A stretch of DNA of 64,000 nt from Tistrella mobilis (GTDB lineage: Bacteria; Pseudomonadota; Alphaproteobacteria; Tistrellales; Tistrellaceae): assembly GCF_041468085.1 (NCBI RefSeq), contig NZ_CP121017.1, positions 2,025,501-2,089,500 on the forward strand. Reading direction: 5' to 3'. The notes beneath the pieces were generated by a model, which was not told where the DNA came from, searched no databases, and saw only the letters and a program-made list of their open reading frames with translations. The position numbers were made by a program, and so were the translations under genes. Below, in pieces: positions 51,052-60,308 of this stretch (the stretch's first letter is position 1; every line of letters begins with the position of its first letter).

Positions 51052-52806
51052 ATGACGCAGTCGTCCCGTCATCCCCAGACCACCGGCGCCAATGTCCCGG
51101 TCACCGACGAGCCTCTGCCCTATTGGGCGTCGAGCTATCCGCCGGGCATCGACTGGCGGCTGCCCTGGCAGCCGCGGGCGGTGACGACGGTTCTGGCCTC
51201 GGCCGTGGCCGAATTCGGCCCGAAGCCGATGGTATCCTTCGGCGAGACCAGCTTCACCTATGCCGAGATCGACCGGCTGTCGGACCGTGCGGCTGCGGGG
51301 CTTGCGCGGCTGGGGGTGGGGCCGGGGCGGCAGCTGGGGCTTTATCTGCCCAACACGCCGGTCTATCCGATCATGTTCTTTGCCGCGATGAAGCTGGGCG
51401 CGATCGTGGTGAATATGAGCCCGCTCGACGCGCTGCGCGAACTGCGCCACAAGGTGGAAGACGGCGAGGTTGCGGTGCTGGTGACCCTGGCCCTGCCGCC
51501 CTTCGCCGAAACCGCACTGAAACTGGCCGACGAGACCGGGCTTGCCACCGTGGTGATGGCCCGGCGGCCCGACGGCCTTGCGGGTGACGGGCCGGTGCCG
51601 CTGCCGGATGATCAGCGGGTGCACGACTATCAGGATATCATCGCCTGCGCCGACCCGGTGACGCCGGCGGTGGTTGCCGATCCCGCCGAAGAGGTGGCGG
51701 TGCTGCAGTATACCGGCGGCACCACCGGTGTGCCCAAGGCTGCGATGCTGACCCATGCCAATCTGATGGTGGCGACGGAGATGCAGCATGCCTGGACGAT
51801 GACCGGAGAGGATGCGCTGCTGAAGCGCGGCGAGGAGACCATGCTGCTGGTCCTGCCGCTGTTCCACATCTACGCGCTTTCCCCCTGCTTCCTGCGCGCG
51901 GTCGATGCCGGCTGGCATGTCATTCTGCATCCGCGTTTCGACGCGGCGGCAGTGCTGCGCGATCTGGCTGCCCGCAAGGTGACCATCTTCCCCGGCGTGC
52001 CCACCATGTATACCGCCATGCTGGCACTGCCCGACTTCCGCCAGACCGATCTGTCCGCGCTGAAGACCTGTGCGTCGGGCGGAGCGCCGCTGCCGGTGGA
52101 GGTGCGCGATGCTTTCGAGCGGGCGACCGGCATTCCCGTACTGGAGGGCTGGGGCATGACCGAGACCTCGCCCGCCGGGACTGCCAGCCAGGCGCGGGAC
52201 GGTTATCGCACGCCGCGCGGCTCGTGCGGGCTGCCGCTGCCCGGCCTGATCCTGGAGATCGTGGACCTGAACGATCCGGACAGGCTGCTGCCGCCCGGCC
52301 AGACCGGCGAGCTGTGCATCCGCGGCCCCAATGTGATGAAGGGGTATTGGAAGCGCCCGGACGCCACGGCGGAAGCCTTCGCCGGCGGCCGCTTCCACAC
52401 CGGCGATGTCGGCTATATGGACGAGAAGGGCTATCTGTATCTGGTGGATCGCAAGAAGGACATGATCCTCTCCGGTGGCTTCAACGTTTATCCGCGGGTG
52501 ATCGAAGAGGCGATCTACGAGCATCCTTCGGTGTCGGAGGTGATCGTGATCGGCGTGCCCGATGCCTATCGCGGCCAGTCGGCCAAGGCCTTCGTGAAGC
52601 TGAAGCCCGGGGCGGAGGAGATGGATATCGAGGGCTGGCGCAGCTATCTGGCCGACAAGCTGGGCCGGCACGAGATGCCGGCGGCGGTGGAATACCGCGA
52701 GGAACTGCCGAAGACGCCCGTGGGCAAGCTGTCGAAGAAAGAACTGGTCGCCGAAGAGAAGGCGAAATGGGACGCGGCCGGAGGGGAGACGCGGGCCCGG
52801 GCCTGA
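51052..52806 (+). CDS. Long-chain acyl-CoA synthetase, FadD-like
   Basis: This 584-residue adenylate-forming ligase has P-loop YTGGTTGVPKAAMLTHANL, the EGWGMTETSP motif, the hinge VDRKKDMILSGGFNVYPR and catalytic lysine in KTPVGKLSKKEL. The overall length and the GGFNVYP motif fit medium/long-chain fatty acyl-CoA synthetases. The ATG at 51052 sits behind AAGAGGG; a GTG at 50992 would add 20 unconserved residues. Upstream is a 207-base non-coding stretch that includes an AT-richer part near 50850-50945, a likely promoter region. Downstream, the thioesterase gene converges on it. Confidence 0.88.
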   Translation: MTQSSRHPQTTGANVPVTDEPLPYWASSYPPGIDWRLPWQPRAVTTVLASAVAEFGPKPMVSFGETSFTYAEIDRLSDRAAAGLARLGVGPGRQLGLYLPNTPVYPIMFFAAMKLGAIVVNMSPLDALRELRHKVEDGEVAVLVTLALPPFAETALKLADETGLATVVMARRPDGLAGDGPVPLPDDQRVHDYQDIIACADPVTPAVVADPAEEVAVLQYTGGTTGVPKAAMLTHANLMVATEMQHAWTMTGEDALLKRGEETMLLVLPLFHIYALSPCFLRAVDAGWHVILHPRFDAAAVLRDLAARKVTIFPGVPTMYTAMLALPDFRQTDLSALKTCASGGAPLPVEVRDAFERATGIPVLEGWGMTETSPAGTASQARDGYRTPRGSCGLPLPGLILEIVDLNDPDRLLPPGQTGELCIRGPNVMKGYWKRPDATAEAFAGGRFHTGDVGYMDEKGYLYLVDRKKDMILSGGFNVYPRVIEEAIYEHPSVSEVIVIGVPDAYRGQSAKAFVKLKPGAEEMDIEGWRSYLADKLGRHEMPAAVEYREELPKTPVGKLSKKELVAEEKAKWDAAGGETRARA

Positions 52807-52838
52807 CGCTGCCGCCCGTTTTCAGCGCCCGCCTGTCT

Positions 52839-53651
52839 TTACTGCCTGCCTGCTTTCAGGCCCCCGGCCGCGGCCAGGATTCGCGTCACGGTCGGGCGCG
52901 GCCGCTCAATCGCGAAGAAATGGCCGCCGGGCAGGGTGACGGCGCTGAAACCGCCGGACGTAAACGCCGCCCAGCCGGCCATGGCCGCCGCCGGAGCGGC
53001 GCGGTCCCCGGCGCCCGACAGGGCCAGGATCGGGCAGGGCAGGGGCGGGCGATCCGCCGACACCGCCCCTCCGCTGCCGATCGCGAAATCGGCGCGCATA
53101 AGCCGCAGGTAATGCGCCCTGAGCGACGGGTCGTTGCGTACCGCCACCGGCGTGCCGCCATAGAGCCGGTCGAGCGCATCGAAGAAGCGGTCGTCGTCGA
53201 GGCCGGACAGAGCCGTGGCACGGCTCGGCTGATCGGGCGGGATCCGTGCGCCCACCGCCAGCAGCCGCGGCGTGCGGCCGGCATCATGCAGGCGGTGCGC
53301 CACTTCCAGCGCGATCAGCGTGCCCATGCTGTGCCCGTAGAGCACCAGCGGCAGATCGTCGTCATGGACGAGCAGCGCCGCCGCTACCGCATCGGCCGCG
53401 GTGGCGATCGATCCGATCGGCGCTTCGGCCGCCCGCTGTTCGCGGCCCGGCAGCTGGACCGCCATGATGGCGGCATCCTGACGCACCACCAGGGCCCATG
53501 GCTTGAAGGCTGCGGGGCCGCCCCCGGCATGTGGACAGCAGATCAGGCGGATGCCGGGCGGGGTGTCACCGTCGGTTGCAAGTGGCCGGACCAGCCAGCC
53601 GGCGGGATCGACACGGGCCCAGCGGGCCGGCGGCGGACGCAGAGAAATCAC
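52839..53651 (-). CDS. Type II thioesterase (NRPS/PKS editing type), orphan
   Basis: This 270-residue alpha/beta hydrolase resembles GrsT/TEII proteins. It has RLICCPHAGGGPAAFKPWA, VQLPGREQR, nucleophile Ser108 in YGHSMG, a late Asp in LSGAGDRAAP and His in LPGGHFFAIE. TEII enzymes remove wrong acyl groups from carrier proteins of nonribosomal peptide or polyketide synthases. No synthetase or carrier gene is in the window; the only neighbour is the converging acyl-CoA ligase gene. It may serve a cluster elsewhere or act on acyl-CoA. Confidence 0.85.
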   Translation of the reverse strand: MISLRPPPARWARVDPAGWLVRPLATDGDTPPGIRLICCPHAGGGPAAFKPWALVVRQDAAIMAVQLPGREQRAAEAPIGSIATAADAVAAALLVHDDDLPLVLYGHSMGTLIALEVAHRLHDAGRTPRLLAVGARIPPDQPSRATALSGLDDDRFFDALDRLYGGTPVAVRNDPSLRAHYLRLMRADFAIGSGGAVSADRPPLPCPILALSGAGDRAAPAAAMAGWAAFTSGGFSAVTLPGGHFFAIERPRPTVTRILAAAGGLKAGRQ

Positions 53652-53712
53652 GGCGGCATCCTTCCTTCGACAAGAAGATGCCGATCATCATGCCGCAGTC
53701 ATGCCGGGAAAC

Positions 53713-53745
53713 GCAAAAGGCCCGGTTCCGAAGAACCGGGCCTTT
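53713..53745 (-). terminator. Rho-independent terminator of tRNA-Gln
   Basis: On the minus strand GGCCCGGTTC-TTCG-GAACCGGGCC forms a perfect 10-bp stem (53719-53742) with a very stable UUCG loop, followed by TTTT. It lies 10 bases after the tRNA 3' end. This is the only classical U-tract terminator seen in the window. Confidence 0.9.
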
Positions 53746-53751
53746 CAGTGC

Positions 53752-53825
53752 TGGCTGGGGGACTAGGATTCGAACCTAGGCTGACGGAGTCAGAGTCCGT
53801 AGTCCTACCGCTAGACGATCCCCCA
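53752..53825 (-). tRNA. tRNA-Gln (anticodon CTG)
   Basis: The gene is 74 bases long with encoded CCA. The acceptor stem is TGGGGGA/TCCCCCA, the D arm contains TAGCGGTAGGAC, and the anticodon stem ACGGA/TCCGT holds loop CTCTGAC (anticodon CTG). The T arm is CTAGG-TTCGAAT-CCTAG. Promoter and terminator are both readable around it. No integrase or attachment repeat is associated. Confidence 0.96.
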
Positions 53826-54112
53826 TCAGGATTGCGGTGTCGCTTTCGCGCCCGCCGGGCAGTGTTTGGTGCCGCCCTCGTCGTGTTGGGGAACCTAATA
53901 AGACGGCTTCGCGATGTCAAGCGGGGTTCGTGCATTTTTTGTCGACGCCCGAAACCGCATCGCGGCCGGTGTCGGCCCCATGGCGGCGCTTTCAAAGCGG
54001 ATGGAAAGGCGGTAGAACGGCAGAGACGGCCGATTCATGACGGATCGGCGAGATATTTCTTTCAAGTCAACGACGCGGTGCCGGTCGCCGGTTTCCGCGG
54101 ACGGGAAGAGCA
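53826..54112. other. Intergenic region between tRNA-Gln and ppx/gppA
   Basis: These 287 bases hold the leftward tRNA promoter. An AT-richer part near 53930-53945 (a run of six T) and 54035-54075 may carry the promoter of the rightward phosphatase gene. No gene is seen. Confidence 0.5.
53892..53920 (-). promoter_or_regulatory. Sigma70-type promoter of tRNA-Gln
   Basis: On the minus strand there is an exact TTGACA (53920-53915), a 17-base spacer, then TAGGTT (53897-53892), which keeps the key T, A and final T of the -10. Transcription would start near 53885, about 60 bases before the mature tRNA 5' end. Confidence 0.7.
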
Positions 54113-55492
54113 GTGACCGAGATACCTGACGACCGTGCCGCGCGACAGTCGCGGCGGCGGAGGCGGGCGCGTCGCGGCCGGCGGAAGGCCGCAGCAGCCG
54201 GCACCCCGGCGACCGTGCCTGTGCCTCCCGCCGCGCCGTCTCCTGCCGCGCCGCCGCCCGACGTGCCCCTGCCGCCTGTCGTGCCCCTGCCGCCTGTCGC
54301 CCCGGCGGTGCCGCCGGTCGCACGGACGCGCCCGAAACCCGCCACGCCATCGCCGCAAAAGGCGGCACGTGGCGATGACGGCCGGGGGGGCGCCGCTGCG
54401 CCCGTGCAGCCGTCCGCGGGTGAGAACGGGACCGCCCGTGCAGGGGACGCCCGGCATGATCGCGGACATCCCGCGGTCCGGCCATCGGTGCCGCCCTTCG
54501 CGGCCCTGGACCTTGGCACCAACAACTGCCGCCTGCTGATCGCGCGGCCGTCCGGCGAGGATTTCGTCGTGCTGGACAGCTTTTCGCGCATCACCCGGCT
54601 GGGCGAGGGGGTGGAGGCGAGCGGGGTTCTGCTGGAGGCGGCGATGGACCGCACGCTGCGCGCGCTGAAGGTCTGCGCGGCCAAGCTGCGCCGCTGGCCG
54701 CTGGCCGGCGTGCGGCTGGTGGCCACCGAAGCCTGCCGCCGGGCGGGCAATGCCGGTGACTTCCGGGCGCGGGTGCGCGATGAAGCCGGGCTCGACCTTG
54801 AGATCATTCCGGCCGATGAGGAAGCGCGGCTGGCGGTGATCGGCTGCGCGCCGCTGATCGATCGCAGCGCCCGGCGGGTGATCGTGGTCGATATCGGCGG
54901 CGGCTCCACCGAGCTGACGGTGATCGCGCCCGACCCCGAGGCGCCGGGCGGCCTGCGCCGGGTGGACTGGGTGTCGCTGGCGCTGGGCGTGGTGACCATG
55001 GCCGACCGTTTCGGCGGCGGCGATGTGCCGCCCGACACCTATCGGGCGATGCGCGCCGAGGTCTCGGGCCGGCTGGCCGAACTGGTGGCCCGGGTAGAGC
55101 TGGCCGATCATATCGCCGACGGCGCCGTGCAACTGGTGGGCACCAGTGGCACGCTGACCACACTGGCCGGCGTGCATTTCGACCTGGCGAGCTATGACCG
55201 CGATCAGGTCGACGGCCGCGAGGTGGCGGTGGCGGCGATGCGCGAAACGGCGGAGCGGCTGAGGGCCATGGACCTGGGCGATCGCGGCCGGCATCCTTGC
55301 GTCGGGCGCTCGCGCGCCGATCTGGTTGTGCCGGGGGCGGCGATCCTGGAGGGCGTCTGCGATGCCTTTCCGGTGGCCTCGCTGACCGTCGCCGATCGGG
55401 GGCTGCGCGAAGGCATGCTCTACGAGATGATCGCGGCCCACCGGGCCAGCCGCCGCCGGCCGGGCCGGCGTGGCGGGCGGCACGGCCGCTGA
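54113..55492 (+). CDS. ppx: Exopolyphosphatase / guanosine-pentaphosphatase family, with long disordered N-terminus
   Basis: This 459-residue protein has a Ppx/GppA domain starting at about residue 129 with FAALDLGTNNCRLLI (phosphate-1 motif). It then has ITRLGEGVEAS, ATEACRRAGN, VVDIGGGSTEL (phosphate-2) and LVGTSGTLTTLA. Activity would be hydrolysis of polyphosphate or pppGpp. The first ~128 residues are Arg-rich (RRRRRARRGRRK) then Pro/Ala-rich with a duplicated VPLPPV, and are absent from typical family members. Start is a GTG at 54113; without strong Shine-Dalgarno support a later start is possible, but no good ATG precedes the domain. It is followed 48 bases later by rlmE, a common alphaproteobacterial pairing. 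Confidence 0.85.
   Translation: MTEIPDDRAARQSRRRRRARRGRRKAAAAGTPATVPVPPAAPSPAAPPPDVPLPPVVPLPPVAPAVPPVARTRPKPATPSPQKAARGDDGRGGAAAPVQPSAGENGTARAGDARHDRGHPAVRPSVPPFAALDLGTNNCRLLIARPSGEDFVVLDSFSRITRLGEGVEASGVLLEAAMDRTLRALKVCAAKLRRWPLAGVRLVATEACRRAGNAGDFRARVRDEAGLDLEIIPADEEARLAVIGCAPLIDRSARRVIVVDIGGGSTELTVIAPDPEAPGGLRRVDWVSLALGVVTMADRFGGGDVPPDTYRAMRAEVSGRLAELVARVELADHIADGAVQLVGTSGTLTTLAGVHFDLASYDRDQVDGREVAVAAMRETAERLRAMDLGDRGRHPCVGRSRADLVVPGAAILEGVCDAFPVASLTVADRGLREGMLYEMIAAHRASRRRPGRRGGRHGR
54263..54298 (+). repeat. 18-base tandem duplication inside the ppx N-terminus
   Basis: GTGCCCCTGCCGCCTGTC occurs twice in exact tandem (54263-54280, 54281-54298), encoding VPLPPV twice. It is in frame, so gain or loss of a unit only changes the length of the proline-rich linker. 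Confidence 0.85.
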
Positions 55493-55540
55493 CCGGATAC
55501 TGGCTGCCCCCTGACAAGGCATAACGGGAGATCCATCCCC

Positions 55541-56374
55541 ATGACGACGGGCAATGGCGGCCGTGGCGGCCGTAACGGATCGGGACGCGGCGGAGCCGGC
55601 CGGTCCGGGCGCAGCGGCGGCGGCAGCGGCGATCCGATCGCCGGCCAGCGCATGGTCAAGCAGCGGGTCCGCACGGCGGGCCGGCGGTCGGCCTCGTCTA
55701 CCCGCTGGCTGGAGCGGCAGCTGAACGACCCCTATGTGGTGGCGGCAAAGCGCGAGGGCTATCGCTCGCGCGCGGCCTTCAAGATCCTGCAGCTGGACGA
55801 GAAATACGGGCTGCTGAAGCCCGGGCAGCGGGTCGTGGATCTGGGCGCCGCCCCCGGCGGCTGGACCCAGATCGCCGTCGATCGCACGAAGGCCGGCCGC
55901 GCCGGCGGTGGCCGGGTGGTGGGCATCGACCTGCTGCCTGTGGAGCCGATCGAGCACGCAACCCTCATCCAGCTGGATTTCCTGGATGATGCCGCCCCCG
56001 ATCTGCTGAAGCAGGCGCTGGGCGGCCCGGCCGATCTGGTGCTGTCGGATATGGCGCCCCAGACCAGCGGCCACCCGCAGGTCGATCATCTGCGGATCAT
56101 GCATCTGCTGGAAATCGCGCTTGATTTCGCAGCCGAAGTGCTGGCGGAAGATGGCGCTTTCGTCGCCAAGGTCTTCCGTGGCGGGGCCGAGGGTGATCTG
56201 GTGAAGCGTATGCAACGGCTGTTCCGCACGGTGAAGCACATGAAGCCGGCGGCGAGCCGGCCGGAAAGTTCCGAGATGTATGTGATCGCCCAGGGTTTCC
56301 GGCCCGAGGTCGCCGCGGCCGAGCGGGCGCGCGAGGGCCGTGAAGCGGACGGTCGGGGAGAAGCCGAGGGCTGA
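55541..56374 (+). CDS. rlmE: 23S rRNA (uridine-2'-O)-methyltransferase, RlmE/FtsJ
   Basis: This 277-residue SAM-dependent methyltransferase should modify U2552 of 23S rRNA in the A loop. The catalytic K-D-K-E set is visible: Lys in REGYRSRAAFKILQ, SAM motif VVDLGAAPGGWTQIA, Asp in DLVLSDMAPQTSG, and Lys in GAFVAKVFRGG. About 45 Gly/Arg/Ser-rich residues precede the domain, and a charged tail follows. E. coli RlmE is 209 residues. It lies between ppx and guaB. Confidence 0.92.
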   Translation: MTTGNGGRGGRNGSGRGGAGRSGRSGGGSGDPIAGQRMVKQRVRTAGRRSASSTRWLERQLNDPYVVAAKREGYRSRAAFKILQLDEKYGLLKPGQRVVDLGAAPGGWTQIAVDRTKAGRAGGGRVVGIDLLPVEPIEHATLIQLDFLDDAAPDLLKQALGGPADLVLSDMAPQTSGHPQVDHLRIMHLLEIALDFAAEVLAEDGAFVAKVFRGGAEGDLVKRMQRLFRTVKHMKPAASRPESSEMYVIAQGFRPEVAAAERAREGREADGRGEAEG

Positions 56375-58081
<1,707 letters not shown>

Positions 58082-58097
58082 CGGTTCCATCGCCTCA

Positions 58098-58157
58098 CTG
58101 ACGACCTTTCCGATCGGGGCGGACGGCCGATGGCCGCCCGCCCCGATCGGTCGTCAG
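58098..58157 (+). terminator. Long stem-loop between guaB and rsmB
   Basis: CCGATCGGGGCGG (58110-58122) pairs exactly with CCGCCCCGATCGG (58138-58150). Inside, CGGCC-GAT-GGCCG adds five pairs; outside, CTGACGA pairs with TCGTCAG after a short bulge. It sits 17 bases after the guaB stop, with no T tract. The most likely role is termination or 3'-end protection of guaB mRNA. Confidence 0.6.
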
Positions 58158-58217
58158 CCCCACCCGTCATCATTCCCCAGACCATCCCGCCGTCATCCGT
58201 TCAGGAGCCAGAGCCCC

Positions 58218-59585
58218 ATGACCCCCGCCGCCCGTGTCGATGCCGCGATCGAGCTTCTGGACACCGTCCTGCGCGAAACCCGCCCCGCCGATCAGGTCAT
58301 CGCCCACTGGCTGCGCGGCCGGCGCTATGTCGGCTCCAAGGATCGCGGCTGGATCGTCGAGGCGGTCTATGCCTCGCTGCGCGAAAAGCAGCGGCTGGAA
58401 TGGTGGGCGTCGCGTGTCGGCCTGCCGGCACGGGCGCGCAGCCTGGTGATCGTGGCGCTGATGCTGATCGACCATCGTACCGGCAACGAGATGCCGACCC
58501 TGTTCGACGGCTCCACCCACGGCCCGTCGAAGCTGTCGGACATTGAGCAGATGGCCGTGCAGATGCTCCATGGCCAGGATCTGGCGGTGGAAGGCCAGCC
58601 CCGTGCGGTGCGCCTGAACCTGCCGGGCATCGCCGCCGACCGGCTGATGGCCCGGTTCGGCGACCGGCTGGAAGCGCTGGGCGAGGCGATGAACGCGCCC
58701 GCACCGGTCGATCTGCGCGCCAACGGCATCAAGGCCGATCGTGACGAGGTGGCGAAGCAGCTGGCGCGCGAGGGTGTGGAGTCCGAGCCGACCCCGTTCT
58801 CGCCCATGGGCCTCCGGCTTGCCCGGCGCATGCCGATCTTCCACACCCGCGCCTTCAGCAACGGCCTGGCCGAAGTGCAGGACGAAGGCTCGCAGCTGGT
58901 CGCCCTGCTGGTCGATGCGAAGCCCGGTGATCAGGTCGCCGATTTCTGCGCCGGCGCCGGCGGCAAGACGCTGGCCATGGCCGCCACCATGGCCAATAAG
59001 GGCCGGATCATGGCACTCGACATCTCGGAAGCGCGGCTGGAGCGGATGTCCGAGCGCATGCGCCGTGCCGGCGTGCACAATATCGAGCGCCGCGCCCTGA
59101 AGCACGAGCGCGACCCGTGGGTCCGCCGCCACAAGCTGAAGTTCGATCGGGTGCTGGTCGATGCCCCCTGCACCGGCTCGGGCACCTGGCGCCGCGCGCC
59201 CGATGCCAAGTGGAAGCTGACCGAGGAAACCATCGCCGAGCTGACCGAGCTGCAGGGCCGCATCCTCGAAAGCGCCGCCCGGCTGGTGAAGACCGGCGGG
59301 CGGATCGTCTATGCCACCTGCTCGCTGCTGCCCGAAGAGAACGAGGCGCGTGCCGAGGCCTTCCTCGCCACCCATGGCAGCGAATTCCGCCGGCTCGACG
59401 CCCGCGAGATCCTGCCCGGCGATCTGGCCGCCGCGCTGAAGCTCGATGGCCCCGACCTTGCGCTCGACCCCGCCACCCACGGCACCGACGGCTTCTACGC
59501 CGTCGCCTTCGAGCGCATCGCCGACCCCGCGCCGACCGAGGTGGTGCAGGCGGAGGAGAACCAGGCGGAGATGGCGGGCGACTGA
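58218..59585 (+). CDS. rsmB: 16S rRNA (cytosine-5)-methyltransferase, RsmB/Nop2-Sun family
   Basis: This 455-residue protein has an N-terminal NusB-like helical domain (DTVLRETRPADQVIAHWLRG) and a C-terminal SAM methyltransferase. The latter shows VADFCAGAGGKTLAMAA (SAM motif I) and two conserved cysteines, DAPCTGSGTWRRAPDAKW and YATCSLLPEENEAR. In E. coli RsmB methylates C967 of 16S rRNA; related paralogues hit other cytosines, so the exact position is inferred. It follows guaB by 136 bases with a hairpin between. Confidence 0.88.
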   Translation: MTPAARVDAAIELLDTVLRETRPADQVIAHWLRGRRYVGSKDRGWIVEAVYASLREKQRLEWWASRVGLPARARSLVIVALMLIDHRTGNEMPTLFDGSTHGPSKLSDIEQMAVQMLHGQDLAVEGQPRAVRLNLPGIAADRLMARFGDRLEALGEAMNAPAPVDLRANGIKADRDEVAKQLAREGVESEPTPFSPMGLRLARRMPIFHTRAFSNGLAEVQDEGSQLVALLVDAKPGDQVADFCAGAGGKTLAMAATMANKGRIMALDISEARLERMSERMRRAGVHNIERRALKHERDPWVRRHKLKFDRVLVDAPCTGSGTWRRAPDAKWKLTEETIAELTELQGRILESAARLVKTGGRIVYATCSLLPEENEARAEAFLATHGSEFRRLDAREILPGDLAAALKLDGPDLALDPATHGTDGFYAVAFERIADPAPTEVVQAEENQAEMAGD

Positions 59586-59671
59586 CGCCTGCCCGCGGCG
59601 CCTCATCCGGAACCGATCCTCTTCTGTCGTCGTTGCTCTTGCAGGCCGTCATCAGCCCGGAGAACGACGAC

Positions 59672-60121
59672 ATGGAGACGAGCGAGATCATTCTTCGCCT
59701 CGGCATCGCCACCGCCGCCGGGCTGCTGCTGGGGCTCGACCGCGAATTGCGCGGGATTTCGGCCGGCATCCGCACCCATGCGCTGGTGGCGATGAGTTCG
59801 GCGCTGATCACGGTGTCGGCGCTGATCCTTTACGACGATCTGCGCGCCTCGGGCCAGCCCGACCTCGATCCGCTGCGCGTGGTCCAGGGCCTGGCGCAGG
59901 CGATCGGTTTCGTGGCCGCCGGGGCGATCTTCGTCTCGAAATCCGCCGTCCACAATCTGACCTCGGCCGCCAATATCTGGCTCGCCGCCGCCATCGGCAT
60001 CGCCTCTGGCGCGGGGCAGATGCGGCTGGTCGCCGTCGGCGTGGGGCTGGGGGTGGTGATCGTCACCCTGGTCCGGATTCTGTCGAAATTCATTCCGGGC
60101 AGCGACAAGGAAGAACAATAG
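59672..60121 (+). CDS. MgtC/SapB-family membrane protein (short form)
   Basis: This 149-residue protein has about four spans. It matches the MgtC N-terminal domain: RLGIATAAGLLLGLDRELRG, then GIRTHALVAMSSALITV, FVAAGAIFVSKSAVHNLTSAANIWLAAAIGIASGAG. The ACT-like C-terminal domain of the ~230-residue MgtC of Salmonella is missing, as in many environmental homologues. MgtC proteins are linked to Mg2+ limitation and F-ATPase control; the role here is unknown. The ATG at 59672 begins the conserved region. Confidence 0.85.
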   Translation: METSEIILRLGIATAAGLLLGLDRELRGISAGIRTHALVAMSSALITVSALILYDDLRASGQPDLDPLRVVQGLAQAIGFVAAGAIFVSKSAVHNLTSAANIWLAAAIGIASGAGQMRLVAVGVGLGVVIVTLVRILSKFIPGSDKEEQ

Positions 60122-60308
60122 GGCAGCGGCCCCTGTCGACAGCCATTGTCAGGGCGTGTGGCCAGCCTTGCCAACCATCCCGTCTCCCGATCTGCTGTTC
60201 TGAAATGATCAGGGGGGCAGATGGTCCGGATCCGACAAGACGGCCCGGCTTGCCGATGGCGGGCGGCTCGAACCATGGGGCGGGCAGAAGCCGGGGAGGG
60301 CCGGTCCG

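Noticed and set aside
53752-53825. tRNA-Gln as an integration site of a mobile element
   Set aside because: No integrase, no duplicated tRNA 3' end and no change in base composition beside it; the following genes are housekeeping.
60122-60308. Purine riboswitch upstream of the NCS2 permease
   Set aside because: I looked for the conserved junction and loop sequences and found none; the region is GC-rich without the expected three-way junction.
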